From IMG/VR virus record IMGVR_UViG_3300035698_003757, positions 1-22,259 of that record: DNA of 22,259 nt, one strand, 5' to 3'. Position 1 is the stretch's first letter; the number at the start of each line of letters is the position of its first letter. Shown here one piece after another: positions 6,715 to 13,031 of the stretch. The notes below the pieces were generated by a model that saw nothing but the letters and a program-made list of their open reading frames with translations, was not told the DNA's origin and made no database searches. The stretch is from a virus. The position numbers and the translations under genes were made by a program.

Positions 6715-8792
6715 GACAAACTCTTCCATTCATGCCATTGTTTATCTTTGACATTTACTACCCACGTTTGATCGGCTGTTGGGAAGGATATAACATAAAA
6801 TGTACGCCCCTCTAATGAATAAGTATACGCTAAAGCATCTTCTACCGTTGTGTATGTTGACATTTGGTATTCTATAGCTGAAGTAGAAATAGTTTCAAAA
6901 GAATACCCCCTATTCCTAATGATAGTTTTTTTATTAGATAACCAGTATAAAACACCCTCTATTTCCGCTACTGAAGTTAACGACCCGCACCCTATGTCCA
7001 AAATAGCACCTGGTACTCTTTGAAATGGAAAATCAGCGTTACCAGAGTTATAATATACTTCAGTTGAATACTCCCCAAAAAGCCATATATTTTGACGTGT
7101 CGTTCCAATGCCCACTAAAGTATCTGGTGATGCTTCGGCTGTTGCAAAATCAAGTGAATCCCATGCGTAACCGTCATATAGCCCTGATAATTGTATTTTA
7201 CCAGAATCTTTAACCGACACTATAAAATACCCATCAAAAAATACACAATCTGTTGCTTCTGGGAATTTATCTCCTTCTCCCGGTGAAACCATAGCCCTAT
7301 CGCCAGTACCGCTACCTGCTACAGCTATAAATTCTGTTCCACCAAAAGTTACACTTGTCCATGTGTTATCCGCAGGACTCGTTTCTGTTTTCCATGTAAC
7401 CCCGTCATCAGATGTCATTATTCTATTAGACGTACCCGTATCAGCTACCGCTGCAAAACTACTACCCCCATAAGCAACCGATTGCCAGTTATTATTAGCC
7501 GCGCTAACTCTTATAGTCCATGTAGTACCGTCTGGTGAAGTCATAACCCTATTTCCGGTACCTGAATCAGCTACCGCTACAAATAGCCCACCACCATATG
7601 TAACATCTGTCCATGTGTTATTAGCGGCACTAGCCCTTATAGTCCATGAGATTCCGTTAGTCGAGGTCATAACCCTATTTCCGGTACCTGTGTCGGCTAC
7701 AGCTACAAATGTTCCGTTCCCATACGTTACTGATTGCCAATCGTTATCCGCTGCGCTAGTTCTTGTTGTCCAAGTAATCCCATCTGGGGAGGTAAGAACC
7801 CTATTTCCTGTTCCTGTATCAGACACAGCTACAAATAGCCCGCCACCGTATGCAACACTTGTCCAGTCGTTATCTACAGTCGTTACCCTAAACGACCATG
7901 TAATTCCGTCTTCTGAAGTCATAGCGTTCCAGGAGACACCAGAATCAGATACAGCTACGAATGTTCCGTTTCCGTATGTAATATCTGTCCAATCGTTGTC
8001 AGCACGAATGGAAACAGTTTTACCTATTGCTGTTCCACTCGTGAGTGCGACGGCTAAGGTTACTGTATCCCCAGATGGTGTCCCATTAATAGTCGTCCAT
8101 TGGGTAGTACCGTCATCTAACTCTATCCCTATAGTATCCCCATCGGAAAGCCCGGTAATATCAACTACATCTATAGTAAGATTTGTTACTACCCCAGCTA
8201 CTTTAATAGTGGTAATAAAAATAGCGGGACTTACACCTATCGCCCAAGTAATTCCGTCCGAAGATGTCATTACCCTATTGACCGTACCGTCATTTGATAC
8301 CGCTACAAATAACCCATTCCCGTATGTAACTGCTACCCATGTGTTATCAGCAGCACTCGTTCCCGACGCCCAAACCGCCGCACCATCAGCTATGGCAGTT
8401 AGTAATCCGGTAGTTACAATATACCCTTTATCCGTACTGTCACAAATTAATAATTCTAAGCCATTGTTAGCCATTCCAACATGCCCAGTAGCAGTTGTTA
8501 TCGTCCCCAAACTTGTTTCTGTACCAGCGGAATCAATCTCGTATACTGTGTTTCCTACTATCGCATATAAATAATCCCCCATAACGTGCATACGCCTTAC
8601 TATAGCTGTTTTACCAGTATCACAGAAATCGTCTGTTCCCGGCGTCCCATACATAGCTATAGGTGTTTTACCCTCATTCTTGTCATAAACAGGAAACAAA
8701 TTTATACTCTGTTGGGCATTTATACTTTTCGATCTGCCCTCATATGCGCCACCAAGAAACGGGATTTGAATAGTAGTACCTGGTTCAGCCAT
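6711..8792 (-). CDS. Tail hub / packaged-DNA stabilisation protein, P22 gp10-like, C-terminally truncated and carrying an inserted repeat propeller
   Basis: The protein has 693 aa from ATG 8792, chosen because GGGGAGG lies five bases upstream and the previous stop is one base away. Residues 1-140 (IPFLGGAYEGRSKSINAQQSINLFP ... TPGTDDF) and 515-693 (FFDGYFIVS, LVGIGTTRQNIWLFG, STEVYYNSG, WHEWKSLS) fit gp10-type hub proteins that lie below the portal and gp4 and close the DNA channel. Between them, residues about 148-515 hold seven ~40-aa repeats (YGxGxFVAVxDxGTxNRVMTSxDGxTW). Residues 194-264 are a foreign module also found in the gp4-like neighbour. The usual C-terminal domain is missing here but encoded by the next two genes. 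Function is probable from family and order. Confidence 0.82.
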   Translation of the reverse strand: MAEPGTTIQIPFLGGAYEGRSKSINAQQSINLFPVYDKNEGKTPIAMYGTPGTDDFCDTGKTAIVRRMHVMGDYLYAIVGNTVYEIDSAGTETSLGTITTATGHVGMANNGLELLICDSTDKGYIVTTGLLTAIADGAAVWASGTSAADNTWVAVTYGNGLFVAVSNDGTVNRVMTSSDGITWAIGVSPAIFITTIKVAGVVTNLTIDVVDITGLSDGDTIGIELDDGTTQWTTINGTPSGDTVTLAVALTSGTAIGKTVSIRADNDWTDITYGNGTFVAVSDSGVSWNAMTSEDGITWSFRVTTVDNDWTSVAYGGGLFVAVSDTGTGNRVLTSPDGITWTTRTSAADNDWQSVTYGNGTFVAVADTGTGNRVMTSTNGISWTIRASAANNTWTDVTYGGGLFVAVADSGTGNRVMTSPDGTTWTIRVSAANNNWQSVAYGGSSFAAVADTGTSNRIMTSDDGVTWKTETSPADNTWTSVTFGGTEFIAVAGSGTGDRAMVSPGEGDKFPEATDCVFFDGYFIVSVKDSGKIQLSGLYDGYAWDSLDFATAEASPDTLVGIGTTRQNIWLFGEYSTEVYYNSGNADFPFQRVPGAILDIGCGSLTSVAEIEGVLYWLSNKKTIIRNRGYSFETISTSAIEYQMSTYTTVEDALAYTYSLEGRTFYVISFPTADQTWVVNVKDKQWHEWKSLS
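7248..8351 (-). repeat. Seven ~40-aa repeats (~120 bp period) inserted in the hub gene
   Basis: Units follow the pattern (D/N)N.W..V.YG.G.FVAV.D.GT.NRVMTS.DG.TW. The SxDGxTW part resembles, but is one residue shorter than, sialidase-type Asp boxes. Repeat 1 (residues 148-190) is separated from repeats 2-7 by the module at 8001-8213. Seven units suggest a seven-bladed propeller. Confidence 0.85.
8001..8213 (-). repeat. Module shared with the gp4-like gene, copy in the hub gene
   Basis: Residues 194-264 of the hub protein (IKVAGVV ... GIELDDGTTQWTTING ... ALTSGTAIGKTV) match residues 94-163 of the gp4-like protein. The core 8083-8133 is identical over 51 bp to 9323-9373. Confidence 0.9.
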
Positions 8793-8793
8793 A

Positions 8794-9732
8794 TTACCTC
8801 CCCATGCCCGGTTGAAAGAAAGTAGACGCCTTTTCAGCATCAAACGTACTGGCCATAAATTTGGTTGAAGCCGCTAAATTCTTTAACTCTCTATCTATCG
8901 GAACACCTGTTTTAAGAGCTATACGAACCGCTAAATTAAGAACTATAGTATCCGTCCACTCTGGAGGAAACTCGCCGTCATCATCGGTAGCATCAAAATC
9001 CATAATAGGTACTTTTACAGTCGCTTTTATACGTTGCTGTGGGTCAGCATTAGTAGGCCACACGTGTAAAATTCCGTTAGTTAATTGAGGATCATACCAA
9101 AATTGTGTTACTTGGCCTGTACTGTCCTTATCTGACAACGCCATATACTCTTCTTGTGATATTTTTATTAAAGGAGTTTCATTCTCACTTGAATTAACGT
9201 TACGGGCTTCTATTATTTCAAGAGGTCTTTGGGCTTTGGTTGTATACACATAAACATAATTATCTATAGCCGCAGCACTGGTAAGTGCGGTAGTTAAAGT
9301 TACTACATACGTTGCCGGATCGCCATTAATAGTCGTCCATTGGGTAGTACCGTCATCTAACTCTATCCCTATATAATCCGCATCAGAAATCCCGGTAAGA
9401 CTATCCACTGTAATAGTCGCATCAGCAGCTACCCCTGCTACTTTCATAGCAGTCATTACAACCCCTGATGTAGCAGTAAAATTGTCACCTGACGGTCCTA
9501 ATGAATATGTCTCACCTCCGGATTTAAGGAATAAAGTAACTTTCCTATTTAGCCACAGAAAAATACTCTCTGTCTGCCAGCCCTTTAGCATCATATTGAG
9601 AGTTACACCACCATCTGTAAGCTCCGTAGCCGTAAGTGTAGACCGTATATCAACCGCCCCTATGTACCTGTAGGCCTGTGTTATTAACTCGTCTCTATCT
9701 AAAACAAAATCATACGATCCAGAGGTAGTCAT
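8794..9732 (-). CDS. Head-to-tail adaptor / head completion protein, P22 gp4-like
   Basis: The protein has 312 aa starting at ATG 9732 on the stop of the upstream gene (TAATG), with GGGGG ten bases before. The N-terminal block (residues 11-55: DELITQAYRYIGAV ... LTATELTDGGVTLNMMLKGWQTE) follows the gp4 pattern 'L...A.r.lG.......t..e...a...Ln.ml..wq'. The C-terminal block (256-300: PPEWTDTIVLNLAVRIALKTG ... LKNLAASTKFMAS) also fits this family. Gp4-type proteins bind the portal after packaging and form the base for the hub. Residues 94-163 are a separate beta-rich module, common in the enlarged gp4 relatives of marine-type phages, and it was copied into the neighbouring hub gene. Fairly sure. 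Confidence 0.82.
   Translation of the reverse strand: MTTSGSYDFVLDRDELITQAYRYIGAVDIRSTLTATELTDGGVTLNMMLKGWQTESIFLWLNRKVTLFLKSGGETYSLGPSGDNFTATSGVVMTAMKVAGVAADATITVDSLTGISDADYIGIELDDGTTQWTTINGDPATYVVTLTTALTSAAAIDNYVYVYTTKAQRPLEIIEARNVNSSENETPLIKISQEEYMALSDKDSTGQVTQFWYDPQLTNGILHVWPTNADPQQRIKATVKVPIMDFDATDDDGEFPPEWTDTIVLNLAVRIALKTGVPIDRELKNLAASTKFMASTFDAEKASTFFQPGMGR
9244..9453 (-). repeat. Module shared with the hub gene, copy in the gp4-like gene
   Basis: The module encodes MKVAGVAADATITVDSLTG, then GIELDDGTTQWTTING and a TTALTSAAAIDN tail. It is identical to the hub-gene copy over 51 bp (9323-9373) and similar on both sides. Confidence 0.9.
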
Positions 9733-9968
9733 TATAAATCCCCCGCTGTTACTTCGTTATCCGTAAGGTAATATGGGTCGGGGTCAGGCCGTGGATTAGG
9801 AACTGATTGTCTATCCGCCTTCCCCCGAACAAAATCTTGTGGCTGTCTTGTTTCAAAACAGTCCTCACATACCCACAGACCGTTCCATTCTCTTTTAGTA
9901 TCACTCTGGCGGTATCTCATACCACACTTGTCACATATCCTCCAGAATTGCCCAGGTATATATGACAT
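9732..9968 (-). CDS. Small zinc-ribbon virion-associated protein
   Basis: The 78-aa protein MSYIPGQFWRICDKCG... starts at ATG 9968, overlapping the previous stop (TAATG); a TTG at 9986 is an unlikely alternative. Two CxxC pairs, C12/C15 and C34/C37, enclose a W-N-G-L-W segment, a classic zinc ribbon. The following QPQDFVRGKADRQ and Pro/Asp-rich tail are a pattern I recognise from small proteins in the head-tail joining region of many phages (CDKCG ... WNGLWVCEDC ... PQDF). The biochemical role is unknown; possibilities are a structural metal knot in the connector or a DNA-binding accessory. It is translationally coupled to the gp4-like gene downstream. Confidence 0.8.
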   Translation of the reverse strand: MSYIPGQFWRICDKCGMRYRQSDTKREWNGLWVCEDCFETRQPQDFVRGKADRQSVPNPRPDPDPYYLTDNEVTAGDL

Positions 9969-10399
9969 TATTTTAGTCTCAAGCAAATAGTAATATCATA
10001 TACATCCCCTAAATCAAAACCTGTCGACGTTAGGATAATATTCCCGGTTCTATCCCCATCTTCCCCCGGATCTACAAGCCCACCATTTCTTTTGAAATTT
10101 ATAAAACCATTATTCTCCGTAATTATATAAATTAAACTCAAAGGGGCTCTATCCCAGTTTAAAACTATTCTGGTAAAACCTGTTTGGGAAAATTTAATAG
10201 ACTCAATAACAGTACGAGTACAAATTTCTCCTACTGTTGTACGAAGGTCAGCTATTTTTACTTTTATTACATCTGTTTCCCCTGTGCCATCGCTGACGCA
10301 GGTAAAACGTTTTGTAACTCTTTTCCAACCATTATTGTCGGGAGCATTACCGTCCCAATTAGGAGGGTACACCCACTGTTCGGTTACTGTATCAACCAT
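9968..10399 (-). CDS. Conserved-looking virion protein of unknown function
   Basis: The 143-aa protein MVDTVTEQWVYPPNWDG... has an AGGGGG site seven bases before the ATG. It is rich in beta-strand segments (KRFTCVSDGTGETDVIKVKIADLR, RTVIESIKFSQTGFTRIVLNWD, GNIILTSTGFDLGDVYDITICLRLK) and has no signal peptide or membrane segment. It lies between the 237-aa structural gene and the zinc-ribbon gene, a spot often occupied by a small virion protein of the same look. No family name can be given. It could be a head-decoration or joining protein. Confidence 0.7.
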   Translation of the reverse strand: MVDTVTEQWVYPPNWDGNAPDNNGWKRVTKRFTCVSDGTGETDVIKVKIADLRTTVGEICTRTVIESIKFSQTGFTRIVLNWDRAPLSLIYIITENNGFINFKRNGGLVDPGEDGDRTGNIILTSTGFDLGDVYDITICLRLK

Positions 10400-10408
10400 A
10401 GTGACCCC

Positions 10409-11122
10409 CTATCTTTCCATTGCTGCAAAAATATAATCAACAGTCATTGTGCTAGCAGCAGCTTCTCCAGCTTGGCATCCAAAAGAAACAGCCATATATT
10501 CATCATTTGGTATTGTTCCAGAAGAAAGCGTACCCTTCTCAACGTCATCAATGAAATAATGGATAGTATCTACTCCATCCCAATAAAAACCCATTGTAAT
10601 ATCAGTAGCGTCTACTAATGCTCCTATTGCAGCAGCAGTAGTATCTACACTGTTTTTTACACAATGAATATCTATATTTGCATCTCCATCATCTGAGACA
10701 AACCATATACCATCAGTTGGCGCTCCTGCTATTGGAGTAGTATCTGTTACATAAATCCCAACTATAAAATCCGTCTGGTCTACATCGCTACCTTGAAACT
10801 TAGTTTTAAACCAAGCCTTTTTACCAGCTTGAATACGCCATGCCTCAAGATCATCAGTACCCCCGTCATTTGACCTTTGCAACATCACACCATCATCCTC
10901 TGACGTATCTGTTGTAATAAAAGCAGCCCCGCCTACATATATGTCTGATGGAACAACAGTGGACGTACCAACTTTGGTTACAACCCAATCCGTATCTAAG
11001 TAGGGCATAAAATCGTCCCAGAATACAACAACCTTAGTCGGGTCCATTTCTAAAAACGAAGCCAAAGTACTACCGGTCGCTACGTTTGTTACTCCATTTG
11101 AATATCTTTTTGGTGAACTCAT
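10409..11122 (-). CDS. Putative virion structural protein, lectin-like beta-sandwich
   Basis: The 237-aa protein MSSPKRYSNGVTNVATGSTLASFLEMDPTKV... has GGAG eleven bases before the ATG and a terminator-like hairpin pair directly upstream (11138-11175), so it may start its own transcription unit. After a short N-terminal arm comes VVFWDDFMPYL and a series of beta-strands with WRIQAGKKAWFKTKFQ, VGIYVTDTTP, GIWFVSDDGDANIDIHC and TMGFYWDGVDTIHYFIDD. This resembles jelly-roll or concanavalin-type domains in phage structural proteins and is an impression of fold, not a motif match. A capsid-decorating or adhesion role is possible. Confidence 0.65.
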   Translation of the reverse strand: MSSPKRYSNGVTNVATGSTLASFLEMDPTKVVVFWDDFMPYLDTDWVVTKVGTSTVVPSDIYVGGAAFITTDTSEDDGVMLQRSNDGGTDDLEAWRIQAGKKAWFKTKFQGSDVDQTDFIVGIYVTDTTPIAGAPTDGIWFVSDDGDANIDIHCVKNSVDTTAAAIGALVDATDITMGFYWDGVDTIHYFIDDVEKGTLSSGTIPNDEYMAVSFGCQAGEAAASTMTVDYIFAAMER

Positions 11123-11137
11123 ATCAATCTCTCCTAT

Positions 11138-11175
11138 AAAAGCGTTCTAATGAACGCCCCCGAAGGGGCGCTTTT
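11138..11175. terminator. Nested, bidirectional terminator-like hairpins
   Basis: Two hairpins share bases. GCGTTC-TAAT-GAACGC (11142-11157) is followed on the minus strand by TTTTATA and acts as a leftward terminator candidate. CGCCCC-CGAA-GGGGCG (11155-11170) is followed on the plus strand by CTTTTATA. AAAAGCG (11138-11144) can also pair with CGCTTTT (11169-11175) to close an outer stem. The element sits in the only gap between the 99-aa and the 237-aa genes. Confidence 0.7.
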
Positions 11176-11473
11176 ATAATTGTAGCAGAAATTTAATTCC
11201 CGCTTCTTTCGTACTCCATTCTCCTCTGGCGTGTATAACCAATTTTTTAACTTTTGACCAATGAAGGTCGTCTAACTCCTCACGTACATAAGTCACACCT
11301 GGTTCCATCACTGCCTCAACCTTTGGCTCAGGTGTTACCTCTGGCGGTTTAATAATAATAAAAATCTCCCTACTATTATTATTAAACCGAACCTCTGTGG
11401 CGTTAAGTCCTTTAAGACTCATTATACTTTCAACACCTTCAGTGGTCTCCGATACAAAATGTAATCTTCCCAT
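11174..11473 (-). CDS. Small protein of unknown function with possible C-terminal HeH/LEM-like helix pair
   Basis: I choose ATG 11473 (99 aa, MGRLHFVSETTEG...) because GGAG lies about nine bases upstream and the previous stop is 13 bases away; the ORF extends to an ATG at 11512, which would overlap the upstream gene by 26 bp. The N-terminal half is beta-like (ATEVRFNNNSREIFIII), then a Pro/Glu-rich linker. The C-terminal 35 residues (EELDDLHWSKVKKLVIHARG, then EWSTKEAGIKFLL) look like the short helix-extended-loop-helix modules seen in several phage head proteins. That similarity is tentative. A capsid-associated role is plausible from location only. Confidence 0.6.
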   Translation of the reverse strand: MGRLHFVSETTEGVESIMSLKGLNATEVRFNNNSREIFIIIKPPEVTPEPKVEAVMEPGVTYVREELDDLHWSKVKKLVIHARGEWSTKEAGIKFLLQL

Positions 11474-11486
11474 AACTATAACTCCA

Positions 11487-11996
11487 TTAGCGTTTTTCTT
11501 GTATTTCCTCATATCCGTACTTTAATGCGTTATGTGCCCTTAATAAAGTTGAACTACCTTGGATAGTTACCTTAATCCCAAGCCCCCTTGCGTAACCCAT
11601 CCAGTACTCAACATTAGGTTTTTGCTGCTCATACTCTGTACCTGTCGCCATAGCGCAACCGTACATATCTATTTTAGTTGCGCCCTTATAAATTGCATAA
11701 GCTATCATATACGAAACACTATTTGTAAAATAATCAGTGTGCATCTCTTTTATCGGAAATTCGATTAAAGATGGTATGTCTGGACGTTTTTTTAACCCAA
11801 TCATTGGGACGTTTGTTCTATTTACATACTCTTTTGATTTAACCATCGCAATAATATCTGAATACTTATCAAAATCGTGCATATTAAAAACAAGTTTAAC
11901 GTCTCTTCTATAGCAAAGATCATTAACGCCCCAAGTTTCACCTTGCTCGGGCGCATCTTTCCAACCCCTACCTTTCCCTATGATAGTTATTTCCAT
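11487..11996 (-). CDS. Rossmann-like protein of unknown function, DUF115/sialyltransferase-like pattern
   Basis: The 169-aa protein MEITIIGKGRGWKDAP... starts directly after the beta-helix gene stop (TAGATG), without a clear Shine-Dalgarno, so it is probably coupled. A first strand and Gly-rich turn (ITIIGKGRGW, residues 3-12) are followed by WGVND (22-26), VFNMHDFDK (36-44), TNSVSYMIAYAIYKGATKIDM (91-111), YGCAM (112-116) and a last strand GIKVTIQGSS (140-149). The order GxGxSW / xGVND / HD / S..Y....A...G...I...G is reminiscent of the DUF115 and CST-I sialyltransferase-type Rossmann folds that handle nucleotide sugars. It could modify virion or host glycans. This is a pattern impression, not proof; it is not a standard virion gene. 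Confidence 0.6.
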   Translation of the reverse strand: MEITIIGKGRGWKDAPEQGETWGVNDLCYRRDVKLVFNMHDFDKYSDIIAMVKSKEYVNRTNVPMIGLKKRPDIPSLIEFPIKEMHTDYFTNSVSYMIAYAIYKGATKIDMYGCAMATGTEYEQQKPNVEYWMGYARGLGIKVTIQGSSTLLRAHNALKYGYEEIQEKR

Positions 11997-12971
11997 CTAA
12001 GTAGTTGCCTGAATACCATAACCACCGGCGGCAGCGTAAGTAGGTAATGCACTATATATACCGGTAGCCGTACCGAAAGCAGTACAACCGTGTTGGAATG
12101 AGGTTCCAGTTAAAAGAACTTCACCGATAGTAAGAGCATGAGTACCCCCTATTGCCACAGCAGGAGTAGCCACCGATCTGGCAGTTGCAATAAAAGAACA
12201 ATCCCTAAATTCAAGAGGCCCTTCAATATCAGTAGCTGAAGTCCACCAAACAAAAGCATTAGTAGTGCCCCCGGCATACCTCCAAAACCTGCAATTCCTA
12301 AACAGGCTATCTACGCAATATTCGCCAGATACTAACTCTCTGGTCAACATTACACAGGGTCTTACAATAGCTGCGCTTATCCCAAGCACATTTGTTCCGA
12401 AGGTACAATCGTCAAAGGAGGCATTGTTACCATTCATAGCAAGCTCTGCCGCACTTGTTTCTGTAGTGTCGGTAGACTTATAAAATTCACAAGATGTATA
12501 TTTCGCATACTCACCTGCTTCAGCGACAGTATAAAGACTTTCGGCCTTAGTATTACCGGAATCAAACTTTATGTTATGAAAACTATTTCTGATACCTGTG
12601 TTTTTAACAGCGGCAATATCTGTAGCTACTGTAGTTACACCCATAGTTATTCTTGCATTAGCACCCATTGGCCTTCCACCTGTACCGTCTATCCCAACAA
12701 AATGCACTCTGTTTTTAGCAACAGTAAGCATCTCAGTCAGAGCATGTCCGGTATTTCCCATCAAACAAACCACATCATTTTTATTGGTTGTAACCGAATC
12801 GTTTGCTTTATCAAGTGTTTTAAAAGGTTTATCAATACTAGTACCTTTATTACCATCACTACCTGTTCCGTAATTTACAAAATAATATGTACCGTCCGTA
12901 ATAGGGATCCCACCAACCATAGGAACACCATTCCATGTAGGTATCCCCTGTCCAAAACTATATTTACTCAT
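11997..12971 (-). CDS. Right-handed beta-helix virion protein
   Basis: The 324-aa protein MSKYSFGQGIPTWNG... has AAGGAG eight bases before the ATG. Residues 32-56 (YGTGSDGNKGTSIDKPFKTLDKA) form the 'GtGSDgN.Gts..kPf.Tl..A' entry motif common to secreted or phage parallel beta-helix proteins. The rest shows ~20-25 aa rungs such as RNSFHNIKFDS, AKYTSCEFYKS, ASFDDCTFGT, DSLFRNCRFW and LEFRDCSFIA, with stacked Cys/Phe positions typical of pectate-lyase-like coils. No catalytic set is evident. It lies immediately after the coat gene behind a stem-loop, which fits an abundant particle protein such as a fibre, capsid spike or tailspike-like adhesin. The fold is fairly sure; the role is inferred. Confidence 0.72.
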   Translation of the reverse strand: MSKYSFGQGIPTWNGVPMVGGIPITDGTYYFVNYGTGSDGNKGTSIDKPFKTLDKANDSVTTNKNDVVCLMGNTGHALTEMLTVAKNRVHFVGIDGTGGRPMGANARITMGVTTVATDIAAVKNTGIRNSFHNIKFDSGNTKAESLYTVAEAGEYAKYTSCEFYKSTDTTETSAAELAMNGNNASFDDCTFGTNVLGISAAIVRPCVMLTRELVSGEYCVDSLFRNCRFWRYAGGTTNAFVWWTSATDIEGPLEFRDCSFIATARSVATPAVAIGGTHALTIGEVLLTGTSFQHGCTAFGTATGIYSALPTYAAAGGYGIQATT

Positions 12972-12995
12972 AATACCACTCCTTATTTTAGAGCA

Positions 12996-13020
12996 GTAGG
13001 GAGCCGAGTAAGCTCCCTAC
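12996..13020. other. Perfect 9-bp stem-loop after the coat gene
   Basis: GTAGGGAGC-(7 nt)-GCTCCCTAC lies 11 bp beyond the coat-protein stop codon. No U-run follows on either strand, so a simple intrinsic terminator is unlikely. A transcript-stabilising or processing hairpin, or partial attenuation between the highly expressed coat gene and downstream genes, is more likely. Confidence 0.6.
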
Positions 13021-13031
13021 CAGTATGCTAA

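Noticed and set aside
6711-6729. Programmed frameshift joining the two hub cistrons
   Set aside because: The overlap is a normal ATGA stop-start with a nearby ribosome site, and no slippery heptamer is visible; coupled re-initiation is simpler.
7615-8574. A 319-codon open frame on the plus strand
   Set aside because: It lies antisense to the repeat-rich hub gene. Its openness follows from the repeated codon pattern of the sense strand; no ribosome site or domain is present.
12996-13020. Classical rho-independent terminator after the coat gene
   Set aside because: The stem is good, but no U-run follows on either strand.
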